A stretch of 58,618 bases of DNA from Flavobacterium sp. A45 (GTDB lineage Bacteria > Bacteroidota > Bacteroidia > Flavobacteriales > Flavobacteriaceae), in contig NZ_MUNX01000124.1 of assembly GCF_002001005.1 (NCBI RefSeq), positions 1-58,618 of the forward strand, in the 5' to 3' direction. A program made the position numbers and the translations under genes. Under the pieces are notes generated by a model. It saw only the letters and a program-made list of their open reading frames with translations. It was not told the DNA's origin and did no database searches. Shown here piece after piece: positions 33,838-42,735 of this stretch. Positions within the stretch are counted from its first letter, which is position 1, and the number at the start of each line of letters is the position of its first letter.

Positions 33838-35187
33838 TTATTTAATTGGAATTGGAAATACCGGAATACTAGAATGTCCAAGTGCATCAACTGTTTGTAC
33901 GGCAAAAAAATAATTATCTTTAGAATAAGGTATTTCTGCTTTAGTATCTTTTACAAAAAAGGTCTTTTCCCAATGCGAGGAAGAAGTTTCTCTCATCAAA
34001 ATCTGGTAACCAAATTGCGCTTTATCTTCTGGGGCACTCCATATTAAATTCGATGAATTAGAAAGATTTTTAACTTCAATACCTACATTTACAGGAGCTT
34101 TTGGTGACCATGCCAAATTGGCCAAAACAGCTAAATTAGCACAAGCATTTTTTCTTAAATAATCAAAATCCATAAATTCAGGAAGATCTCCAAATTTTGT
34201 ATTGTTTTCTGTTCTCAAATCCTGATGCTGATGATCAAAATTTTCATTCATTTCGCAAAAACGAACCGCTGTAAATCCATTTTGGCTAAAAGGAGTATGA
34301 TCACCACCACGCAAGAAACGGTCATTTCGATACACTAATTTAACGCTCAATTGATCAACGTACTGCTCCGTAGTTGTTTTTATATAACGTGCCAATAATC
34401 TTGAAGGGCTGTCGTTATCACGATTCGTCGATTTGCGCATTTTTGCTTCCTCTTCAGTCTCTAAATACGGAATTGTTTCACTAAAAACTCTTACTTGCGT
34501 ATTGTCTCGCAAATTAGTTCCGCTAGATAAACTGTTGCCAATCATATCATTATTCAGCATGGCAAGAATATTCCAGTTATTAGCTTTTGCAAATTCTGCA
34601 AGATGCCTAGAGCCATAAAGTCCTTGTTCTTCACCAGTAACTGCGACAAAAATGATTGTAGCAGAGAACGATCTTTTGCTCATTATTTTTGCCAATTCCA
34701 TAACAGCCGCAACTCCCGAACCATCATCGTTAGCGCCTGGTGCGTCAGACTTCACATTCATAACATCAGAAACACGCGAATCAAGATGTCCGCTTATTAT
34801 GAGTACGCGATTATCATTCGGATTAGTTCCTTTTAAAGTAGCCATTACATTTCCAATCTGGCTGTCGACTTTTATACGTTTTCCGTCAGCCTTAACGGTA
34901 AAATAATCTATTTCAGAAGTTAATCTTCCGCCAGATTCAATAGCATATTTATCAAATTCAGATTTTACCCATTGTTGTGCAGCACCAATTCCTGTTGTTT
35001 TGCTTTTGGTATCACTTAAAGTATGTCTGGTCCCAAAAGTAACTAGTTTTCGAACAGTTGCTTCAAGATTTTCGGCTTTGACTTCCGAAATCATCTTCTT
35101 AATTTCAGGATCTTCAGCAACTTGTGAAATACCGATCTGTGAAAATAATAAAAAGGCAAAAACGAAGTAAAAAGTAGTTTTTTTCAT
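33838..35187 (-). CDS. M28 family zinc aminopeptidase-like protein (exported)
   Basis: The 449-residue protein has a signal peptide (FYFVFAFLLFSQIGISQ). The M28 metal ligands are in sequence: HLDSRV (about residue 136), GANDDGSGVAAVMELA (about 153), VTGEEQGLYGSRH (about 185), NNDMIG (about 213), and the distal His in GGDHTPF (about 295). The last 90 residues form a fibronectin-like strand-rich domain (VNVGIEVKNLSNSSNLIWSAP). It probably trims peptides in the periplasm. Start at the ATG 35187, where the signal peptide begins; the frame is open nine codons further. Confidence 0.9.
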   Translation of the reverse strand: MKKTTFYFVFAFLLFSQIGISQVAEDPEIKKMISEVKAENLEATVRKLVTFGTRHTLSDTKSKTTGIGAAQQWVKSEFDKYAIESGGRLTSEIDYFTVKADGKRIKVDSQIGNVMATLKGTNPNDNRVLIISGHLDSRVSDVMNVKSDAPGANDDGSGVAAVMELAKIMSKRSFSATIIFVAVTGEEQGLYGSRHLAEFAKANNWNILAMLNNDMIGNSLSSGTNLRDNTQVRVFSETIPYLETEEEAKMRKSTNRDNDSPSRLLARYIKTTTEQYVDQLSVKLVYRNDRFLRGGDHTPFSQNGFTAVRFCEMNENFDHQHQDLRTENNTKFGDLPEFMDFDYLRKNACANLAVLANLAWSPKAPVNVGIEVKNLSNSSNLIWSAPEDKAQFGYQILMRETSSSHWEKTFFVKDTKAEIPYSKDNYFFAVQTVDALGHSSIPVFPIPIK

Positions 35188-35429
35188 TGATTTGGAGTTA
35201 ATTTTGAATCTCAAATTTAATTAAAAAGGATAAACCATTATAAGTTGTCTGTTTCTTTTTTTATCAAAAAAAAATTTCGGCTTCCAATTTTCAAACTTCG
35301 TACATTTGCAGCTTAAAATCTCAATATTACCAAAACGTGTATTAGTGGTAGTAATTTTATAAAGCAAACATTTCATTTTCTGCTTCATCAACAATGTCGG
35401 ATTCACTTGGATATCTTAAAAAAAAAATT

Positions 35430-35570
35430 ATGTATAAAATTTTAGCCCAAATCAACAAACTTATTTTACCAAGCTTCACCAAACAAGGATTGGATGTTAC
35501 GAAAGCCAAAAAATGGCAAATGGCGATTATTGGGTATCGTTATTATGTAACCAAAAGAGCTTTAGACTAA
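35430..35570 (+). CDS. 46-aa conserved small protein
   Basis: The short frame encodes MYKILAQINKLILPSFTKQG, then LDVTKAKKWQMAIIGYRYYV and TKRALD. The protein is basic (pI high), with no signal peptide and a weakly hydrophobic centre. I remember near-identical small proteins in other flavobacteria, sometimes labelled as SsrA-binding fragments, but that label is not supported by the sequence. An A-rich stretch precedes the ATG. No operon partner in the same direction. Confidence 0.6.
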   Translation: MYKILAQINKLILPSFTKQGLDVTKAKKWQMAIIGYRYYVTKRALD

Positions 35571-35693
35571 AGATTGTCAAAAGTTTAAAAAGTTTAAATG
35601 TTCAACGCTGTTTAAAATTATTTGATTGACTTACCGCAAAAAAAGTTTTGAAACGTAAGTACCATATAGACAACTTTAAACTTTCAAACAATT

Positions 35694-36206
35694 TCAATAC
35701 GTTATTGCTGCAAAAATCTCGTTTCCCGCAATCTTTTCCCTACCATTCAGGAAAGTAATTTCCATTAGGAAATTGCACTGTACAATTACACCTCCCAACT
35801 GTTCTACTAATTCACAAACCGCCTTCGCAGTTCCTCCAGTGGCCAAAACATCATCGTGAATCAAAACTCTATCTCCTTTTTGGATAGCATCAATATGAAT
35901 TTCAAGCGTATCAGTACCATACTCTAAATCATAAGACGCCGAAATAGTATCAAAAGGCAGTTTATTAGGTTTCCGAACCGGAACAAAACCCACATTTAAT
36001 TCCTGCGCCAAAAGCATCCCAAAGAAAAAACCCCTACTTTCTACCCCAATTACCTTATCTATATTTTTATCTTTTACTGATGAAACCAGTATTTCTAAGC
36101 ATTCTTTCCTTGCATTTGCGTCAATTAGCAACGGAGTGATGTCTTTAAATACAATTCCTTCTTTTGGAAATCCCTGAATATCACGTATATATTTTTTTAA
36201 ACTCAT
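35694..36206 (-). CDS. apt: Adenine phosphoribosyltransferase
   Basis: This purine-salvage enzyme converts adenine and PRPP to AMP. The 170 residues fit the family size. Landmarks are DIQGFPKEGIVFKDITPLL (residues 9-27), GVESRGFFFGMLLA (about 54-67) and the PRPP-binding loop VLIHDDVLATGGTAKA (about 118-133). It is divergent from the tRNA-Arg gene; the spacer carries TATCTTGC on its strand, close to a -7 element. Confidence 0.95.
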   Translation of the reverse strand: MSLKKYIRDIQGFPKEGIVFKDITPLLIDANARKECLEILVSSVKDKNIDKVIGVESRGFFFGMLLAQELNVGFVPVRKPNKLPFDTISASYDLEYGTDTLEIHIDAIQKGDRVLIHDDVLATGGTAKAVCELVEQLGGVIVQCNFLMEITFLNGREKIAGNEIFAAITY

Positions 36207-36256
36207 TTTTTTTAATTTTAATGTAAATTCATGCTTGCAAGATACATATTTATTCC

Positions 36257-36264
36257 TATATTTG
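36257..36264 (+). promoter_or_regulatory. -7 promoter element for tRNA-Arg
   Basis: TATATTTG matches TAnnTTTG, 12 nt before the mature tRNA 5' end. Confidence 0.7.
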
Positions 36265-36276
36265 CACCCGCATTAA

Positions 36277-36350
36277 GGCCTCGTGGCGCAACTGAATAGC
36301 GCACTTGATTACGGCTCAAGAGGTTACTGGTTTGAATCCAGTCGAGGTCA
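36277..36350 (+). tRNA. tRNA-Arg (anticodon ACG)
   Basis: A complete cloverleaf is readable. The acceptor stem GGCCTCG pairs with CGAGGTC (one G-U), the D arm is GCGC...GCGC, the anticodon arm is CTTGA-TTACGGC-TCAAG, and the T arm is ACTGG-TTTGAAT-CCAGT. The loop TTACGGC gives anticodon ACG, which decodes CGN after deamination of A34 by TadA. The discriminator is A and CCA is not encoded. Confidence 0.96.
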
Positions 36351-36358
36351 CAAGCTTA

Positions 36359-36391
36359 AAAGCCCATTTCTTACGAAATGGGCTTTTTTTT
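36359..36391 (+). terminator. Intrinsic terminator of tRNA-Arg
   Basis: AAAGCCCATTTC-TTAC-GAAATGGGCTTT, a 12-bp perfect stem with a T-run, 8 bp after the tRNA. Confidence 0.9.
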
Positions 36392-36409
36392 ATGCCTTTT
36401 TTTGACTTT

Positions 36410-36989
36410 TTACTGAAGGATATATTTTGGAGCATGTACTATTCCCTGAGTATAATAAGCAAAGAACGGCTTTTGAGACTGAATCCATTTGATAGCGTGA
36501 TCGGCTAAATTACCAATGGTAGCAACACCTTTTGGCACTAAACTATTATAACCCGGAAAGGGAGTTGAAAATTCCATAATTATACCTGTAGCGGCTGTAT
36601 GATGATTTCTACCCGTTATAAGTGCCGCTCTTAACGGCTAACAAACTGCTGTGGCATGAAAACGATTTTACTTTATTCCGTTTGTGGCTAAAGCATCAAA
36701 ATTTGGAGTAGGAATAAGGATATCCAAAAGCAAAAGTTCCTCCAAAACCAACATCATCAATCATAATCAAAAGTAAGTTAGGAGCTCCTTCTGGTGCACT
36801 AATTTCTTTAGGCCTGTCAATTTTATCTGAATTCTTAATGGCAGGAGCTATTTTACCTACTTTTTGATACGGCTCAATAGTCAAAACAGTTCTGTCTGGC
36901 CAATTTTGTGGCGTCTCTTTTTCCTTTGCATTCACTACAGAAAATGAAAATAACACGATTAATCCTCCGAGTAAAAAGTTGCTTTTCAT
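36410..36989 (-). pseudogene. Decayed arylsulfatase (AtsA-type sulfatase) remnant
   Basis: The 5' part reads as a signal peptide followed by NWPDRTVLTIEPYQKVGKIA and APNLLLIMIDDVGFGGTFAFG, the N-terminus of an arylsulfatase with the metal-binding DD. It then shifts frame (YPYSYSKF, stop at 36696). In the next frame the protein continues as TPNFDALATNGIK, stop, NRFHATAVC, stop, PLRAALITGRNHHTAATGI, then FPGYNSLVPKGVATIG joined directly to NLADHAIKWIQSQKPFFAYY and TQGIVHAPKYI, ending at 36410. The formylglycine signature C-x-P-S/T-R survives as C, stop, P, L, R. A stretch of roughly 70 residues is missing before NLADHAI, and most of the C-terminal half is gone. Confidence 0.9.
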
Positions 36990-37441
36990 TATATCAATAG
37001 TTTTTAATTATTTTAAAAATAGATAAAAAACAATTGGCTATACAAAGTAAGAAATAACCAATCGTTAAACACCTAAGTCAAACAATAACGACTATATAAC
37101 CCTATCAATTAACTGCATTAAATATTTATCAAAAAAAAAACATCAAATAAGTTTTAAAACCAAACAAATCAATTTTTAATCATCAACTAAGTAAATAAAA
37201 TATTACAAAATGTACTCAATACGGCTTAATTGCTATCTTTTTTCTAGCATTAACAATATGATTTTTGGAGTTTACTGCTTTTGCAACATTAACCAAAAAA
37301 ACTATCTTTACAGAATAAGCATTTTAAGGGCTTCTAATAAGGTTAGTTAAAAATAAATAGTGTTGCTTTTTTTTTAAATTTATTAATCCTGATTCAAGTT
37401 TCCTTATTTTTAAAAAATTCATTCTAGTAAAACTTGTTTTT
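36990..37441. other. AT-rich intergenic region between the sulfatase remnant and the multiheme cytochrome
   Basis: I see no gene, terminator or strong repeat in this 450-bp stretch. It must hold the promoter of the cytochrome gene, but no good TAnnTTTG element is evident close to the ATG at 37442. Confidence 0.4.
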
Positions 37442-39688
37442 ATGCAGCGAAAGTTCCTCTTCCTGATATTTTTTATCATTGTATTGTTTGTTGTTTTCAG
37501 AATTTTTATTGTAGAAAGCAGTACCACCAAAGACATAAAATACACTATGATATCTAATAACAGTAAAACTTATGTTGGCGACCAATCCTGCAAAGAATGC
37601 CACAAAGGCGAGCATAAAGAGTGGACAGAATCGCATCATTTTATGTCTATGCTGCTCCCTTCGGAAAAAACAGTAAAAGGAAATTTTGACAACATAACTC
37701 ATACTGCTGACGGCGTTACCAGCCGATTCTTTAAAAAAGGAAACAAATATTTTATCAATACACAGGGTGAGGATGGCAAAAATCATGATTACGAAGTAAA
37801 ATACACCTTTGGTTTTACTCCATTGCAGCAATATTTAGTTGCATTTCCAGGAGGGAGACTGCAGGTTCCAAGAGTGAGTTGGGACTCTAAACAAAAAAAA
37901 TGGTATAATCAATATGCCAAACAAACTGTCTCTTCCCACGATTGGCTGCATTGGACTGGTAATTCCCAAAACTGGAATACTATGTGTGCTTCCTGCCATT
38001 CGACCAACTTGCAAAAGAATTACGATGATAAGACAGACACTTACAAGACTACTTATAGTATTATTAATGTGAGCTGTGAGAGTTGTCATGGTGCTGGAAA
38101 ACAGCACAGCGATTACATCAAGGGTGAAGATTATAAAGACGGTGAAAAAATTAAAGGCAGTTTCCTAAAATTGGTTAAAAATGGCAGTCAGCTTGAACAA
38201 ATCAATACTTGCGCGCCATGTCATGCCCGAGCATCAGAAATTAGCAACAATCATATTCGGAGCAATGAAATTATGGATAATTATATACCACAAATTCCAG
38301 ACAGCGAATATTTCTTTGCCGATGGACAAATTGATGATGAAGATTATATCTACACTTCATTTCTACAAAGTAAAATGTTTAGCAAAGGGGTAAAATGCAG
38401 CAATTGTCATAATCCACATTCCACAAAACTAAAAAAAATAGACAATCAGACCTGTTTGCAATGTCATATTCCACAAAAATATAATGTACCCACCCATACT
38501 TTTCATCCTGTGGGAAGCCAATCTTCACTATGTGTGAGCTGTCATATGCCAGGAAAAATATATATGGGCAACGATTTACGACACGACCACAGTTTTAGAG
38601 TTCCGAGACCTGACCTATCGGTAACTTATGGAACTCCAAATGCCTGCAACAACTGCCATCAAGATAAATCAAACAAATACCTGACTGATGCTATAGTAAA
38701 ATGGTATGGCCCGAAAAGAAAATATCATTTTGCAGATGATCTTATACCGGGAAGCCAATTGAATTCACAAAGTGAAACTCATCTCAAAAAATTAATCAAC
38801 TACACACAAACACCAAACATAATCAAAGCAACTGCCGCTTTTTATCTTGGTAAAATTCAAACCCAAACCAGTTTAAACACACTGCTAAAATGTCTTCATA
38901 ATAAAGATGCACAAGTAAGATACAGAGCATTGACTAGTCTTGCCAATTTTCAGCCAACAAGTTGGGTTGATGCAGTAGGCCCGCTACTTTCCGACAAGGT
39001 CAGAGCTGTGCGTATAGCTGCTGCAGATTTATACATTACAATTCCTTCAGCACAAATAAAAGACCAGTACAAAGAAGCTTTTTCTGAGGCTCATACAGAG
39101 TTAAAAACATATTTGCACTATCAAACCGATTTTTCTGTTGGAAACATAATGTTAGCCGATTACTATCTAAAATTACAAGATTATTCTAATGCCGAAAAAT
39201 ATTACAAGAAAGGATTAAGAAAAGACTCCCAGATGAATTATGCCTGGCTTAATCTATCTTCGACCTATAATTTACTAGGCAAAAATGAAGAGGCATTGAA
39301 ATCATTAGAATTTGCCTTAAAAAACGATTCAAAAAACGATCGTATTCATTACAATATGGCTTTGTTGTACAACGAAATGGGGAACAAGCCAGCTGCTAAA
39401 AATTCTTTTGCAAAGGCGGTCGCACTGAAATCATTGAATCCGAGGGTCTATTATAATTATGGATTACTTTTGAATGAAGCTAAAAAATTTAAAGAAGCGG
39501 AATTAATTTTGACTAAAGGAATTACACTAAATCCATCAGCATCTGAACTTTATTATGCATTGACATTTGTTTACATCCAAACCAACAATACTATTAAGGC
39601 GCAGAATACGGCAATGCATTTAAAGAAATTGGATCCAAACAATCCAGAATATCAAGAATTATTTAGAAATATGGGAGTTTCACAATAA
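37442..39688 (+). CDS. Octaheme c-type cytochrome with HEAT-like and TPR repeats
   Basis: The 748-residue protein starts with one membrane helix or uncleaved signal (residues 2-22, FLFLIFFIIVLFVVFRIFIV). Eight CxxCH heme sites follow: CKECH (about 51), CASCH, CESCH, CAPCH, CSNCH, CLQCH, CVSCH and CNNCH (about 400). They match the cytochrome c554-like/multiheme 'doubled' layout. After that come HEAT-like helical repeats (about 445-540, AQVRYRALTSLANF) and four or five TPR units (about 570-745, AWLNLSSTYNLLGKNEEALK). It probably acts as a periplasmic electron carrier or sensor anchored to the inner membrane. Heme attachment would rely on CcsBA encoded at 9380-12589. Confidence 0.9.
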   Translation: MQRKFLFLIFFIIVLFVVFRIFIVESSTTKDIKYTMISNNSKTYVGDQSCKECHKGEHKEWTESHHFMSMLLPSEKTVKGNFDNITHTADGVTSRFFKKGNKYFINTQGEDGKNHDYEVKYTFGFTPLQQYLVAFPGGRLQVPRVSWDSKQKKWYNQYAKQTVSSHDWLHWTGNSQNWNTMCASCHSTNLQKNYDDKTDTYKTTYSIINVSCESCHGAGKQHSDYIKGEDYKDGEKIKGSFLKLVKNGSQLEQINTCAPCHARASEISNNHIRSNEIMDNYIPQIPDSEYFFADGQIDDEDYIYTSFLQSKMFSKGVKCSNCHNPHSTKLKKIDNQTCLQCHIPQKYNVPTHTFHPVGSQSSLCVSCHMPGKIYMGNDLRHDHSFRVPRPDLSVTYGTPNACNNCHQDKSNKYLTDAIVKWYGPKRKYHFADDLIPGSQLNSQSETHLKKLINYTQTPNIIKATAAFYLGKIQTQTSLNTLLKCLHNKDAQVRYRALTSLANFQPTSWVDAVGPLLSDKVRAVRIAAADLYITIPSAQIKDQYKEAFSEAHTELKTYLHYQTDFSVGNIMLADYYLKLQDYSNAEKYYKKGLRKDSQMNYAWLNLSSTYNLLGKNEEALKSLEFALKNDSKNDRIHYNMALLYNEMGNKPAAKNSFAKAVALKSLNPRVYYNYGLLLNEAKKFKEAELILTKGITLNPSASELYYALTFVYIQTNNTIKAQNTAMHLKKLDPNNPEYQELFRNMGVSQ

Positions 39689-39697
39689 AAAACAAAT

Positions 39698-39760
39698 TAC
39701 CCCGAGGCAAAGCCATCGAGGTAAAAATTGAAAAAAAATCGTTTTTTTTTTTAAATTTAG
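39698..39760. terminator. Probable bidirectional terminator
   Basis: ACCCCGAGGC-AAA-GCC(A)TCGAGGT forms an imperfect hairpin between the convergent cytochrome and GH115 genes. T-runs lie nearby on both strands, though not directly adjoining. Confidence 0.45.
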
Positions 39761-39838
39761 GTTTTCAAACTTTCCTCTCTAATCCTAGGGAAAGCCTCTA
39801 AGAATTCAACTTATTAAGGTTTAAGATTTGGGTAAATT

Positions 39839-42706
39839 TTATTTTTTAAAACTTTCGGGAGCTCCTAGATAAGTTTGTTTCAATTCCCCTTTTTGAGTTT
39901 CTATCACAATTTTCTGCAAAACTAATCCGCCATTCATTGCATAAAACTTTAATGCATGTTTTCCTGGGGTAATGATAGCATGGCTTGATTCTAGTATTTT
40001 AATGTTATTGGCTACAGAAGTGTTCCAGTTTCTATCGGAACTGTCTTGATGTACATTAATAATTTGAGGCATTTCATCGTCTATCGAAATTCCATATTTT
40101 AATCCTTCTCCTGTGGCATAATTAATTGTTGGTGAAAAATACGCCTGTACCTTAACATCCCCTTTTTCGAAAAAATAGGTATCGAATTCTAGCATTGGGG
40201 AAGTTTTGGAAATTTCCAAAGGAGCACTATTAGAAGGTTGCAAACTTACTCCCGAAGCCGTACGACCAAGATTTGGAATTGTAACCCATTTATAAGGTTC
40301 AGAAGCAATTGCTTTGGTGTAGTTTTCAGCTTCCATTGAAATGTATCCGTTACTTTCAATAAAACCGTCTTCTTTTTTCAAAACAACATTTTTCGAGTGA
40401 ACAAAAACAGGAATATTTTTTTTATTTGCGGAGACAATAAATGATGTTTTAAAATCTCCTTTTGGTGCTTTTTCCCAATCAATCTGCACTGTTATTCTCT
40501 CCTCTTTATTAATGGTTCCCTGAGTTTTAGAAAACTTTATCCAGTTTGATTTGGAGCTTATTTTAAATTGAAAAGGTTGTGTTCCTCTATTGAAAATATC
40601 AAAATAATAGCCTTTATTTTCATAAGAAGTAAAGATTGGCAATAGAGATTCTGCTGTGGAATTTGGCCACCAATTTGTTGAACCTTCAACGGCTATACCC
40701 ATCTCTGAGCTAGCTTTGTTTTCAATGATTTTGGTTTTTGGAATACTATTTTCATTTGGCTGTTGCCAATAGGTGTATCCAATATGAGTTTGTGACATCA
40801 TGTGATTCCACTTTCCATTTGCCATCTTTTTGTGATAATAATCGGTAAGTTCTGCATCTTTTTCAAATAACTCTTTTACTTTTTTGGCATACTCATTTGT
40901 GGAAGCTCTCCCTTGATTGGCATACAAATGATTTTTTGCCGTTGCAAGGTATAGCTCGTTTAGATTTGCACTTGCCAGAACAGGATACAAAATCAGTTGA
41001 TAATAGGCATCTTTATATTCCGGTTTCAGCTGATTATTAATCTCTTGTGCTTTTTTAGCCAATTCATTATAATCACTCACCACTTTTTCGGCTTCATTAT
41101 AATGGGTCAAACTATAAGTAGATGCGTCCAATAATTCTGGTTTTCTGCGTGCATTGTATTTGGTATACAGCTTCAAAATGTGCGCAATATCTTCGGTATA
41201 ATGACCGTCAAAATTTTCTTTTGCCCATTGCAAATAATAATCTCCCAAGTTACTTGCATCCCAATTATCAGGATTCCAAGCATAGTCCAAAAAAAACTCG
41301 GTTGGAAATTCCATTGGCTTGATATCTCCAACATTTACAATCCATACTCGATCTACCCCATATTGATAGGCCAAATGCATTTGTTCCCAAGTGCGCTCGA
41401 TTTGGTTGGTGTTTATCCATTTATAATTTCTTGGTCCACCCACATAATCAAAATGATAGTAAATACCGTAACCTCCTTTACGGGGTTCTGAATTTAAATT
41501 CGGTAATTTCCTGATGTTTCCCCAGTTATCATCACAAAACAAAAGGGTCACATCGTCTGGAACACGCATCCCTTTGTCATAATAATCCTGAACCTCTTTG
41601 TACAAAGCCCAAATTTGAGGTGTTTGCTCTGCCGGTTTTTTGGTTACATTACTAATAATTTCACGCTGTGTTTTTACAATATTTTCCAATAAATTTATTG
41701 CAGTTCCTTCGGTCATAGGCTCATCTCCATCACCACGCATACCAATAGTAACAATGGTCTCGGTAGTACCCATTCGTTTTATTCCGTCTGCCCAGAATTG
41801 TTTTAACTTTTCAGAATTGGTAGTAAAGTCCCATTTCCCATCTATCGATTTATCCCATTCTGCATGAGCACGAGTTAGCGGTTCATGGTGCGAAGTTCCC
41901 ATTACAATTCCATACTCATCCGCCAAAACTGCATTTTGGGAATCCTCCACATAAAACTTCTTACCCCACATCGCCGGCCATAAATAATTGCCTTTCATTC
42001 TAAGGATTAATTCAAAAACTTTGTCGTAAAATTTGGCATTGAAACCTCCATATTTTTCAACAGCCCAACCAGTGAGTGCAGGAGCTTCATCGTTTATAAA
42101 TATTCCTCGGTACTTAACTTTTGGTTCTCCCAAGGTGTGAGTACCCGGAATAACGTGCAATTCCGACTGTTTTTTAACTGGTACATCAGCCCAAAAAGCC
42201 AAAGGAGAAACACCAATTTGGTTCGAAAGATCATAAATACCATAAATGGTTCCTCTCTTGTCCGATCCAGCAATAACCAATGCTTTCTGAACTCCAGCGA
42301 TGGGATTTTCGACAATCTGAGTGATAAATTTTTCCCATTTCCCCTGAAGTTGAGTCAAGTCAATTTTGCCCTCTTTTACTAATTGATCAATGATTGGACT
42401 TTTACCCAGAGTGCCAATAATAACCAAATAGTTTTCATTTGCAGATTTGTTTTTTATAATGCTTGGCGAAATATTGGTAACGGCTTGTATGTCCTTTTGA
42501 AGATGTCCAACAACACGCAATACTCCTGAAAAATCGCTATCACTTACCCATATTGAAGCCACTTTTCCATTTGATGCCAAAGGAAAACTTCCTTTTGTTG
42601 CTTGGTTAGTTACATACTTATTTGGGTTTATGGCATAGCCAATGTTTACTGTTACAAACAATAGTAATACAGTTATGACAACTATTTTTCTTTGGATTAA
42701 TTGCAC
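39839..42706 (-). CDS. Glycoside hydrolase family 115 (xylan alpha-1,2-glucuronidase)
   Basis: The 955-residue protein has a signal peptide (VVITVLLLFVTVNIGYA). GH115 blocks include LVIAGSDKRGTIYGIYDLSN (about residues 145-165), KGNYLWPAMWGKKFYV (about 240-255), GIVMGTSHHEPLTRAHAEW (about 270-288), IGMRGDGDEPMTEG and FCDDNWGNIRKLPN. The C-terminal 300 residues are beta-rich accessory domains (SNGYISMEAENYTKA). GH115 enzymes remove (4-O-methyl)glucuronic acid from internal and terminal xylose residues of glucuronoxylan. It is the last gene of the aguA-SDR-uxuA-GH115 operon (gap to uxuA 29 bp). Confidence 0.92.
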   Translation of the reverse strand: MQLIQRKIVVITVLLLFVTVNIGYAINPNKYVTNQATKGSFPLASNGKVASIWVSDSDFSGVLRVVGHLQKDIQAVTNISPSIIKNKSANENYLVIIGTLGKSPIIDQLVKEGKIDLTQLQGKWEKFITQIVENPIAGVQKALVIAGSDKRGTIYGIYDLSNQIGVSPLAFWADVPVKKQSELHVIPGTHTLGEPKVKYRGIFINDEAPALTGWAVEKYGGFNAKFYDKVFELILRMKGNYLWPAMWGKKFYVEDSQNAVLADEYGIVMGTSHHEPLTRAHAEWDKSIDGKWDFTTNSEKLKQFWADGIKRMGTTETIVTIGMRGDGDEPMTEGTAINLLENIVKTQREIISNVTKKPAEQTPQIWALYKEVQDYYDKGMRVPDDVTLLFCDDNWGNIRKLPNLNSEPRKGGYGIYYHFDYVGGPRNYKWINTNQIERTWEQMHLAYQYGVDRVWIVNVGDIKPMEFPTEFFLDYAWNPDNWDASNLGDYYLQWAKENFDGHYTEDIAHILKLYTKYNARRKPELLDASTYSLTHYNEAEKVVSDYNELAKKAQEINNQLKPEYKDAYYQLILYPVLASANLNELYLATAKNHLYANQGRASTNEYAKKVKELFEKDAELTDYYHKKMANGKWNHMMSQTHIGYTYWQQPNENSIPKTKIIENKASSEMGIAVEGSTNWWPNSTAESLLPIFTSYENKGYYFDIFNRGTQPFQFKISSKSNWIKFSKTQGTINKEERITVQIDWEKAPKGDFKTSFIVSANKKNIPVFVHSKNVVLKKEDGFIESNGYISMEAENYTKAIASEPYKWVTIPNLGRTASGVSLQPSNSAPLEISKTSPMLEFDTYFFEKGDVKVQAYFSPTINYATGEGLKYGISIDDEMPQIINVHQDSSDRNWNTSVANNIKILESSHAIITPGKHALKFYAMNGGLVLQKIVIETQKGELKQTYLGAPESFKK

Positions 42707-42735
42707 CTTTTTTAATTTTTAAATTCTGAATTATT

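Noticed and set aside
35221..35406. 61-codon minus-strand frame upstream of the M28 gene
   Set aside because: Low-complexity Lys/Phe-rich translation, no signal peptide or motif, and it overlaps the leader of the 46-aa gene.
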